Source: an uncultured Clostridia bacterium (GTDB lineage Bacteria; Bacillota; Clostridia; TANB77; CAG-508). Taken from it: DNA of 13,253 nt. Each line of letters starts with the position of its first letter. The first letter of the stretch is position 1. The translations under genes were made by a program, and so were the position numbers. This document shows positions 1 through 5,832 of this stretch, piece by piece. The notes below the pieces were generated by a model that worked only from the letters and a program-made list of their open reading frames with translations, was not told the origin of the DNA and did no database searches. The DNA lies in contig CANRFS010000026.1 of NCBI GenBank assembly GCA_947629965.1, positions 1 to 13,253 on the forward strand, given 5' to 3'.

Positions 1-557
1 TTTCCGCTTCTTTCTAAACAGCTTTTTGCATATTCAAATCCTTCTTCTTTGCCTTTAAAATGGATTCCTCCTACTTTTACACCTTTACCTCCAGTTAACC
101 CTTCTGGTTTTACCACAAAATTATCATCATCGTATTGGTCTATAACATTTTTTAGTTCATCTAAATTTGTTATATTGTAATTTTTAATTATCATTTCAGG
201 TGCAAGTTTTTCTACTATTCCTAAACTATATGATTTACTCCATTCTATTTTTGCTCCTTTTGAAGTCGGTCCAAATGTTTTTAGTCCTAATTCTTTTGCA
301 ACATCTATTAATCCGTCTTGCAACAAATTGTCACTACTAATTACACATGTATCAATTTTATTTTCTTTTATAAAGTTTTTTACGACTTCTTTATTAAAAG
401 GATCATCTACTATATATTTTCCGTTTGATTTTTTTACATGTTCTATTATAGTAGGATTTTCATAAGGGCATACTGTATAAAGTTCATATCCTTTGCTTAT
501 GTACTCTGCAAGAACGGCTTCTCTTCCGCCATTCCCTAGCAATAAACATTTTTCCAT
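1..557 (-). CDS. PurD-like ATP-grasp ligase, N-terminal part (cut by window edge)
   Basis: The visible 185 residues resemble phosphoribosylamine-glycine ligase (GAR synthetase), which joins glycine to phosphoribosylamine in purine synthesis. Residues 5-13 form the nucleotide-type start LLLGNGGRE, and residues 148-162 (VVKPEGLTGGKGVKV) are the ATP-grasp glycine-rich loop. The LTGGKGVKV and IEWSK (104-108) versions are closer to the archaeal/candidate-phylum subtype than to the usual bacterial ADGLAAGKGV. Two usual PurD signatures are altered: GREH reads GREA (11-14), and the expected GPExPL region reads SSDNLL (74-79). It may therefore be a divergent paralogue rather than the housekeeping enzyme. 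The ATG at 557-555 is preceded by GGAGGA at 565-570, seven bases upstream, and by a good promoter. The gene runs off the left edge with no stop. Confidence 0.7.
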   Translation of the reverse strand, partial: MEKCLLLGNGGREAVLAEYISKGYELYTVCPYENPTIIEHVKKSNGKYIVDDPFNKEVVKNFIKENKIDTCVISSDNLLQDGLIDVAKELGLKTFGPTSKGAKIEWSKSYSLGIVEKLAPEMIIKNYNITNLDELKNVIDQYDDDNFVVKPEGLTGGKGVKVGGIHFKGKEEGFEYAKSCLERSG

Positions 558-588
558 TTTATTTTCCTCCGCTTTTTTATTTTACTTC

Positions 589-617
589 ATTTTATCAGTA
601 TTAAAAACTTTTTTCAA
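589..617 (-). promoter_or_regulatory. Sigma-A-type promoter of the PurD-like gene
   Basis: On the minus strand TTGAAA (617-612) is followed by a 17-base spacer and TAAAAT (594-589). It lies about 30 bases upstream of the ATG at 557 and diverges from the promoter at 637-665. Confidence 0.65.
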
Positions 618-636
618 TATTTATCTAAAAAACCTA

Positions 637-665
637 TTGACTTTTTTTAATCTTAAATGTAAAAT
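637..665 (+). promoter_or_regulatory. Sigma-A-type promoter of the YgjP-like gene
   Basis: TTGACT (637-642), a 17-base spacer and TAAAAT (660-665) lie about 60 bases before the start codon at 727. The predicted transcript has a leader of about 55 bases. The GGGGG ribosome binding site sits at about 717-721. Confidence 0.65.
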
Positions 666-726
666 ATTTTTACTGAAAGCAAACATGTATTTGTAGAACA
701 GATTTTTCTTTTAGTAGGGGGCAAAT

Positions 727-1254
727 ATGAAGGTTTTAAAATTTAAAAAAGTAGTTAATAATCAAACATATCTAACAGTAAGTGTTTTAGGAAATAGCTT
801 AAAACTAAATGTTAAGTATGCAAATATATCTTCAATTGAATTAAATAAAAAGGAAAATGAAATTGACTTATTCTTGCCAAAATTCTATAAAAATATTGAT
901 AACATAGATGTTATTAATATAGCTATTCAAAAATTATACAATACAATTGCCGAAACAGAAGTAGAATATGCAATGGAAATTGCAAGACATATTTTAAAAT
1001 TTGCTCCAGAAGATTATTCTATCAAAAGATTAAATAACGAATTTTATAAATGTACAAAAAATAAAATTATAATAAATCCAGATATAGTTAAATTTAATAG
1101 AGAAATTATTAATACTACTATTATACAGGCTTTTTGTAAAATTAAATATAAACCTAATTCTGTAGCATATAAGCAATTATTAAACAATGCTATGAATGAA
1201 TATGAAATATATAGAAAAAATGAAAATAAATTTAAAAAGTTAAAAGTTTCATAG
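727..1254 (+). CDS. Degenerate YgjP-like (DUF45) protein lacking its metal ligands
   Basis: The 175-residue protein has the layout of the YgjP/DUF45 metallopeptidase-like family. It has an N-terminal beta-rich segment (about 1-60), a helical linker (60-90), then the RWGSC-like turn (NNEFYKCT, 103-110), the 'iiiNp' strand (113-118) and the helix that normally carries HELxHxxxxxHS. Here that helix reads QAFCKIKYKPNS (134-145) with the same spacing. The two helix histidines, the catalytic glutamate and the third histidine are replaced by Q134, K138, A135 and N144. The fold is probably kept but zinc hydrolysis is not expected, so a binding or scaffolding role is more likely. No signal peptide or membrane segment is seen. 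The gene is apparently monocistronic, with its own promoter and a hairpin terminator. The family call is from pattern only. Confidence 0.6.
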   Translation: MKVLKFKKVVNNQTYLTVSVLGNSLKLNVKYANISSIELNKKENEIDLFLPKFYKNIDNIDVINIAIQKLYNTIAETEVEYAMEIARHILKFAPEDYSIKRLNNEFYKCTKNKIIINPDIVKFNREIINTTIIQAFCKIKYKPNSVAYKQLLNNAMNEYEIYRKNENKFKKLKVS

Positions 1255-1279
1255 TGTTTTCTGTTATATAAAATATTTT

Positions 1280-1309
1280 AAGGACTTTCGAAATGAAAGT
1301 CCTTTTGTA
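1280..1309 (+). terminator. Rho-independent terminator of the YgjP-like gene
   Basis: A perfect 10-bp stem (1280-1289 with 1295-1304, AAGGACTTTC/GAAAGTCCTT) has a 5-base loop and is followed by a short T-rich tail. It lies 25 bases after the stop codon. Confidence 0.75.
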
Positions 1310-1404
1310 ATGAAAATGTAATACAAGTTTAATACATATGAAATATTTTTTATGGTTTTATATTATATAATGTCTATATACCAAAGAATAAGGAGTTAAG
1401 TTAA

Positions 1405-2529
1405 TTGAGCATTCATTCTAAATTAAAAAAAGAAGGTATTCAAGTTATAAACCAACTTGATACTTTAAAAGTGAATACTATTGCAATTAATGTAGCAAAT
1501 AAACTATGCCTTGCTTTTCCAGAGCACAACTTAAATAAAAGTGAGTTGTTTGAATCTATTTCAAGGCTTAATATGTATGTTGCTAAAATGCCTAAAGATT
1601 CTTCTGGCGCAAAATATTTTTACAAAGATAACTCTATTTATTTTAATGAATCAGTAGATTTTAATGAAATTTCTACTCTTGCTGTGCATGAATGTATACA
1701 CTATATTCAAGAGCTTTATGATAATAGTGGTAATATATCTAGAATGGGATTGTATTCTCTTTCTTCTAATACTGGTATTGCTTTAAACGAAGCTTCTGTT
1801 CAGCTTATGGCATCTGAGGCAAATATGATGGATTCCGTAAATGAAACATATTATGGAATTTCAATAAATACAATTAGCCCTAATTATTATCCTTTGGAAT
1901 GCGCGCTTTTAAATCAAATAGCATATTTTACAGGTACATATCCTTTATATCACAGTACTTTAAATAGTAATGATGTTTTTAAGAATACACTTATTGTAAA
2001 ATCCGATAAAAAAACATATGCTTTAGTTGAAAAGAATTTTGATCGATTGTTATCATTGCAAAATAACATAAACTATTATTCAAATGAGTTACAATATACG
2101 GAAAAAACAAGCTCTATAAAATTATTAAATAAATTAATAGATGAAACTAAGGAAGATATTAAATCTCTATTTTTCAAAACACAAAATTTGATTATGACTA
2201 AATTTTTTAAAAGTGAATTTAATAATATAAGAAACCTAGAGGATATAAAAGATTTCAAGTCTAAACTTTATAATTATAAAAATATAATTGGTTTTGCAGA
2301 TGGTTATACTTTCTATAATGAATTTTATTGTAATATGATGAATGTTATAGAAGAGAAAAAATCATATATAGAACAATATGGCGAAATTAATTTGTTTGAA
2401 AAGGTTAATACTGGCCTTATGCTTGTTGATAATACAAAAAATGCTTTTTCTTTTGTTAATACTTTTATAAGAAAAATCAAAAAATTATTTGGATTCAATC
2501 AAACCACTGAAAATATTAATGATTTATAA
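1405..2529 (+). CDS. Orphan HEXXH zinc-metalloprotein, function unknown
   Basis: This is a 374-residue soluble-looking protein. HECIH (95-99) inside TLAVHECIHYIQ is a classical zinc-binding helix. NEASVQLMASEA follows, and E129 lies 30 residues after H99, the position of the third (glutamate) ligand in gluzincins. The second half (about 200-374) is helical and charged, and ends in a basic amphipathic stretch (IRKIKKLFGF, about 356-365) that could touch membranes. No signal peptide or clear transmembrane segment is present, so a cytoplasmic site is inferred. The start is TTG at 1405, supported by AGGAG at 1391-1395; the next ATG would remove 56 residues of the N-terminal domain. I do not recognise the family. 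It lies next to the metal-less YgjP-like gene but with a terminator between, so it is a separate transcription unit. Confidence 0.7.
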   Translation: MSIHSKLKKEGIQVINQLDTLKVNTIAINVANKLCLAFPEHNLNKSELFESISRLNMYVAKMPKDSSGAKYFYKDNSIYFNESVDFNEISTLAVHECIHYIQELYDNSGNISRMGLYSLSSNTGIALNEASVQLMASEANMMDSVNETYYGISINTISPNYYPLECALLNQIAYFTGTYPLYHSTLNSNDVFKNTLIVKSDKKTYALVEKNFDRLLSLQNNINYYSNELQYTEKTSSIKLLNKLIDETKEDIKSLFFKTQNLIMTKFFKSEFNNIRNLEDIKDFKSKLYNYKNIIGFADGYTFYNEFYCNMMNVIEEKKSYIEQYGEINLFEKVNTGLMLVDNTKNAFSFVNTFIRKIKKLFGFNQTTENINDL

Positions 2530-2538
2530 AGTATAGAT

Positions 2539-2720
2539 AAATTGTAATTTGTGTAATTGTTTTTAAGTTAATTTGATTAGTAAAATAGTTTAAATATAAT
2601 TTTTGAAATAGGAGCTTCGAATCCAAAATTATTATGAAATAATAATTTTGGTGAAGAAGGACGTCTTGAAAAAATTATATTTAACTATTTTACAGTAATA
2701 AATAAAACAAATTACAATTT
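2539..2720. ncRNA. Large nested inverted-repeat element, possible structured RNA or MITE-like DNA
   Basis: Three nested stems share one axis. The outer stem is a perfect 14 bp (2539-2552 with 2707-2720). The middle stem is about 24 bp with one bulge (2580-2604 with 2670-2693). The apical hairpin is a perfect 13 bp (2623-2635 with 2639-2651) with a GAA loop. Between middle stem and hairpin lie two unpaired, unusually GC-rich strands: AGGAGCTTCG on the 5' side and GAAGAAGGACGTCTTG on the 3' side. CTTC and GAAG could pair to extend the hairpin. The right outer arm overlaps the end of the uracil-DNA glycosylase gene, so the element may also end transcription from both sides. I recognise no known RNA family; the call rests on base pairing alone. 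Confidence 0.5.
2683..2710. repeat. Direct repeat copy A downstream of the uracil-DNA glycosylase gene
   Basis: AACTATTTTACAG followed by TAATAAATAAAACAA is nearly identical to 3265-3292 (one substitution and one indel over about 27 bases). The two copies bracket the gene. The TAACTATTTTAC part is also the right arm of the middle stem of the 2539-2720 element. Confidence 0.6.
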
Positions 2721-3245
2721 TTTTAAATCATTCCAAAAGTCTATTTTTTTACTTTCATCTCTTAATAAAGCTGCTGGATGAAATGTTGGCAAATATTTTA
2801 TTCCATCTTTTTCAAACCATTTTCCTCTACTTGCTGTTATTCCATATTCTTCTCCTAATATATTTTTTAATGCTACACTCCCAAGTAGTACAATTATTTC
2901 AGGATTTACTAATTTTATTTGAGAATCTAAATATTCTTTGCATGCAAGTGCTTCATCTTTTTCTGGATTTCTGTTATTTGGTGGTCTGCATTTTACTATG
3001 TTTGCAATATATACTTCTTCTCTTTTTATTCCAACTCCTTGAAAGGCCTTGTCCATAAGCTTCCCGGCTTTTCCTACAAATGGAATTCCTTGCATATCTT
3101 CATCTGCTCCTGGGCCTTCTCCTATAAACATTATTCTTGCATTTTTATTTCCTGTACCTATTACAACATTGTTTCTATTATTACATAACTTGCATTTAGT
3201 ACAATGCTTGCATACTTCTTCTAATTCTTCCCATGTTTTATACAT
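2712..3245 (-). CDS. Family 4 (UDGa-type) uracil-DNA glycosylase
   Basis: This enzyme excises uracil from DNA to start base-excision repair. Its 177 residues are slightly shorter than typical for the family. Motif GEGPGADED (42-50) is the family 4 version of the active-site loop, and HPAALLR (156-162) is the second catalytic motif. Four cysteines are placed to hold a 4Fe-4S cluster: CTKC (15-18), C86 in KCRPPNNRNP and C102 in ACKEYL. C12 and C21 are extra. The ATG at 3245 has AAAGGGG about 6 bases upstream. It lies downstream of the CoaE-PgeF gene across a 104-base gap that contains repeats, so it may be the last gene of the operon or have its own weak promoter. The stop codon lies within the outer arm of the inverted-repeat element. 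Confidence 0.9.
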   Translation of the reverse strand: MYKTWEELEEVCKHCTKCKLCNNRNNVVIGTGNKNARIMFIGEGPGADEDMQGIPFVGKAGKLMDKAFQGVGIKREEVYIANIVKCRPPNNRNPEKDEALACKEYLDSQIKLVNPEIIVLLGSVALKNILGEEYGITASRGKWFEKDGIKYLPTFHPAALLRDESKKIDFWNDLKKL

Positions 3246-3264
3246 ATTTTACCCCTTTTCTTTA

Positions 3265-3292
3265 AACTATTTTACAGCAATAATAAAACAAT
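3265..3292. repeat. Direct repeat copy B upstream of the uracil-DNA glycosylase gene
   Basis: AACTATTTTACAG followed by CAATAATAAAACAA matches 2683-2710. The 15-base part 3261-3275 is also the exact reverse complement of 2580-2594. On the minus strand it contains TGTAAAAT, which could act as a -10 region for the glycosylase gene. Confidence 0.6.
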
Positions 3293-3312
3293 TTGTCATT
3301 TGTATAAATTTA

Positions 3313-3337
3313 GTCTAAATTTAGTCCGTCCAAAAAA
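3313..3337. repeat. Half copy of the long palindrome at 12863-12925
   Basis: These 25 bases match the right arm of the 31-bp palindrome near 12900 with only two differences, including the shared core TAGTCCGTCCAAAAAA. Only one arm is complete here. It sits between the stop of the CoaE-PgeF gene and the start of the glycosylase gene. Confidence 0.65.
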
Positions 3338-3349
3338 GGAAAAAAAATT

Positions 3350-4738
3350 CTATTTTAAACATATTAGTGCTGTGTTTCTTCCTGCTTTTTCTCCTTCTTT
3401 TCTATATGAATGAATAATATTGCTATTGCAAACAGTACAAATCTTACTGTCTACAATGTTTTTTTCTGGTATTCCTTCTTCTTTTAGTAAATTTTTATTG
3501 ATTTCTACTGTGTCTATAAAATAACTTTTTGTGTTTTCGTTATATACGATTATATCATTTATATTTTGCATATATTTAAATTCCCTATAGAATATATCTC
3601 TTACATCTTGCTGTACTTCAAAATGACATTTTCGTATTGTTGGCCCAATTACGCATATAATATCTGCTGGATTACAATTGTATTTTTCTTTCATGAATTC
3701 TATTGCCTTTTTTGCTATTTTCTTCGTTGTTCCTTGCCAACCTGAATGAATATTTCCAATAATTTTTTTATTTTTGTCGAATAAGTATAACGGCGTGCAG
3801 TCTGCAAAAGATAAGGATAATATTCTATCTTTCTCTTTTGTAACTAGTCCATCTACATTTGTAAATTCTTCATTAAAAATTCCTGTTTCATTAATTACTT
3901 CTTTTATATTATTTGTATGTGTTTGATATGGTCTTATTATGTTTGTGCTATCTAAATTTAGTAATTCACATAGCGATTTATAATTATTATTTGCTTTTTC
4001 TTGTATTTTTTTATAAGTATCATTACTTCCGAAGTCAAGTGGTTTTAAGGTAAATACATGTGTTAAAATATTGCTATATTCTAATAATTTTTTAAATTGC
4101 AGAATTTTTATATCTCTATCTTGAATAACTACAATTTCTTTATTTTTTATCATTTTGCTTTCTATTATTTCTTTTATGCTACTTATATTTTCTTCTATGT
4201 TAGAATCATCATTATTTACAATTACAAGATCAGAATTCTTTATGTAAAAATCATTATTAGGTTGAGCACTTATTCTTGCTTTTGCAAGATTTTCATCTAT
4301 ATTGTCTCTTTTACATATTCTATGAATTTTTACATTTTCATCTGCTATTACTGATATGACTATATCGCATATTTCATTTAGATTGCTTTCTATTAAAAGT
4401 GGGGCATCAATTATAACTGTTTCATTTTTAGTTAAACTTATCCTTTTTTTTATTTCTTCTACCACATATTTAAATGTAAGGGAATTTAATCTCTCTCTTT
4501 TTTTAGCATTTGTAAATATTATATTTGCAAGTTTTTGTCTATCCATTTGTCCATTTTCTAATAAAATAGCCTTACCAAATTCTTTTACAATTTCTTTAAA
4601 ATAAACTGTTCCTTGCATAGACATTTCTTTTACAATTTTATCTGCATCTATGATATCTGTATTGTATTCTTTTTTTAATACGGAACTTATTAATGTTTTT
4701 CCACTTCCTGAATTTCCTGTTACACCTATAGCTCGCAT
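3350..4738 (-). CDS. coaE: Fusion of dephospho-CoA kinase (CoaE) and PgeF/YfiH purine-nucleoside/peptidoglycan-editing domain
   Basis: One 462-residue frame carries two complete enzymes. Residues 1-195 are CoaE, which phosphorylates dephospho-CoA in the last step of CoA synthesis: P-loop GNSGSGKT (8-15), DADKIV (31-36) and DAPLLIE (111-117). Residues about 196-462 are a YfiH/PgeF 'laccase' domain (PF02578). Its zinc/catalytic residues are present: H274 in QTHTN, C314 in FADCTPLYL and H331 in HSGWQGT. PgeF-type proteins remove wrongly built UDP-MurNAc-L-Ser, and relatives act on purine nucleosides. The domains join at ESKMIKNK (193-200), with no stop or ribosome site between. The ATG at 4738 has GAAGGGAG upstream. 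It follows the membrane gene by 22 bases in the minus-strand operon. The fusion is unusual; both domain calls are strong. Confidence 0.88.
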   Translation of the reverse strand: MRAIGVTGNSGSGKTLISSVLKKEYNTDIIDADKIVKEMSMQGTVYFKEIVKEFGKAILLENGQMDRQKLANIIFTNAKKRERLNSLTFKYVVEEIKKRISLTKNETVIIDAPLLIESNLNEICDIVISVIADENVKIHRICKRDNIDENLAKARISAQPNNDFYIKNSDLVIVNNDDSNIEENISSIKEIIESKMIKNKEIVVIQDRDIKILQFKKLLEYSNILTHVFTLKPLDFGSNDTYKKIQEKANNNYKSLCELLNLDSTNIIRPYQTHTNNIKEVINETGIFNEEFTNVDGLVTKEKDRILSLSFADCTPLYLFDKNKKIIGNIHSGWQGTTKKIAKKAIEFMKEKYNCNPADIICVIGPTIRKCHFEVQQDVRDIFYREFKYMQNINDIIVYNENTKSYFIDTVEINKNLLKEEGIPEKNIVDSKICTVCNSNIIHSYRKEGEKAGRNTALICLK

Positions 4739-4760
4739 ATCTAATGCTCCCTTCTAAAAT

Positions 4761-5249
4761 TTAAAAAAATATTTTAGATATTCCAAATTTTAAGATTGCC
4801 TCAACTATAACTCCTATAATTGCAAACCATTTTACTTCTTCCATTGCTCTAGTTTTTTTATAAACAAAAACTAGTATTGCTCCTATTATAATATTAAATA
4901 GTACATCTAATAATATATTACCAGATATACTCATATAAAATCTACTTATTACTAGATTTATCAATACATATACTATTATTGGTATTACAAAATTATATCT
5001 TTGTGATAGATAATAAAATATTCCCATGCTTATTAATCCTATAATAGTGTAAATTAATATATTAACTATTGGTTTTCCAACTGAAACTCCTATCATCCCT
5101 ATTACTGGAGCCTTAGAAAATATAGATACTATTGCCCAATCTATTATTAAATAAATTATTAAATTAATAATTAACTCTATATAGCTCTTTTTTACCGCAA
5201 ATAGTACGAATATAGCCAGTGTTAATAACACTGCAAATAATACTCCCAT
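4761..5249 (-). CDS. Six-helix integral membrane protein, function unknown
   Basis: The 162 residues are almost entirely hydrophobic. Probable membrane helices lie at about 3-19, 23-43, 61-81, 88-105, 112-131 and 140-157, separated by short loops with few charges (KKS at 20-22, SQR at 82-84, KKTRAMEEVK at 131-140). No catalytic or transporter motif is recognised. The ATG at 5249 is supported by AAAGGAGA six bases upstream. It sits between coaD (30 bases upstream) and the CoaE-PgeF gene (22 bases downstream) and is surely co-transcribed with them. The context might suggest a link to CoA or its precursors, but the sequence itself gives no functional evidence. Confidence 0.75.
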   Translation of the reverse strand: MGVLFAVLLTLAIFVLFAVKKSYIELIINLIIYLIIDWAIVSIFSKAPVIGMIGVSVGKPIVNILIYTIIGLISMGIFYYLSQRYNFVIPIIVYVLINLVISRFYMSISGNILLDVLFNIIIGAILVFVYKKTRAMEEVKWFAIIGVIVEAILKFGISKIFF

Positions 5250-5279
5250 AATTTCTCCTTTGCATTTATATAAGTCTTA

Positions 5280-5759
5280 TTATTTTTTTAATGATTTTAA
5301 CAATTCCGCTATTGCTTTTGGAACATATTTATCTATTTCTACATTATTAGTATATAATTCCATAACTATGCTAGATGATAAATATCCTAAATCGCCTGCT
5401 CTAAAGTAACACGTGTCCATACTAGCTACTTTTTCATTTACTGCTGATATGTTTTCTTCGTATTCATAATCGGTACCATTTCTTAATCCTCTTATTAAAA
5501 TATTTGCATTACATTCTTTTGCTTTGTCCACAGTAAGTCCATCGTAAATAACTACTTCTACGTTTTTCAAATTTTCTTCTTCTATTGTTTTTTCTATTGC
5601 TATTTTCATTTTATATTTGTCTATTCTCTCTTTTTTTTCTGCGTTGTGTCCTATTCCTATAATTACCTTATCAAAACATTTCGCAGATTTTTTTACGATT
5701 TGCAAATGTCCATTTGTAAAAGGATCAAATGAACCTGCATAGAATCCTATCATTCCCAT
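5280..5759 (-). CDS. coaD: Phosphopantetheine adenylyltransferase
   Basis: CoaD transfers AMP from ATP to 4'-phosphopantetheine, giving dephospho-CoA, the substrate of the CoaE domain encoded two genes downstream. The 159-residue protein has the nucleotidyltransferase motif GSFDPFTNGHL near the N-terminus (T/HxGH type), the ILIRGLRNGTDYEYE segment in the middle and the SSSIVMEL motif near the C-terminus, all at normal spacing. The frame stays open 84 bases further upstream, but that extension (RGQTPFLPK...) is only the read-through of a palindromic repeat. The ATG at 5759 is preceded by AAGGAGA seven bases upstream and gives the family-standard N-terminus (MIGFYAGSFDP two residues later). It lies 73 bases after addB in the same operon. 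Confidence 0.95.
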   Translation of the reverse strand: MGMIGFYAGSFDPFTNGHLQIVKKSAKCFDKVIIGIGHNAEKKERIDKYKMKIAIEKTIEEENLKNVEVVIYDGLTVDKAKECNANILIRGLRNGTDYEYEENISAVNEKVASMDTCYFRAGDLGYLSSSIVMELYTNNVEIDKYVPKAIAELLKSLKK

Positions 5760-5789
5760 AATTGTATCTCCTTCTTTCTTTGTTTTTGG

Positions 5790-5816
5790 CAAAAAAGGGG
5801 TCTGTCCCCTTTTTTG
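5790..5816. repeat. REP-like palindrome (GGGG-TCTGT-CCCC) between addB and coaD
   Basis: The 11-bp arms CAAAAAAGGGG and CCCCTTTTTTG surround the loop TCTGT. The T run after the stem on either strand could weakly terminate transcription. GGGGACAGACCCC-type palindromes are common scattered repeats in Firmicutes genomes, some linked to Y1 (REP-associated) transposases; no such transposase is in the window. A 9-base tandem CGAATTTTA (5818-5835) adjoins it. Confidence 0.7.
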
Positions 5817-5832
5817 TCGAATTTTACGAATT

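Noticed and set aside
493..696. 67-residue plus-strand frame over the purD start region
   Set aside because: It overlaps the clear start and promoter of the PurD-like gene, has no ribosome site and gives a low-complexity hydrophobic product.
2605..2670. Hammerhead-like ribozyme in the central loop (GAAGA ... GAAA)
   Set aside because: The essential CUGANGA is not present and the distance between stems on the 5' side is too long for a hammerhead core.
4021..4045. TTCGGA in the CoaE-PgeF gene as a fourth frameshift site
   Set aside because: Here the phase is TTC GGA (F-G in DFGSND), CGG is not a codon, and the frame is continuous; it only shows that the hexamer also occurs without a shift.
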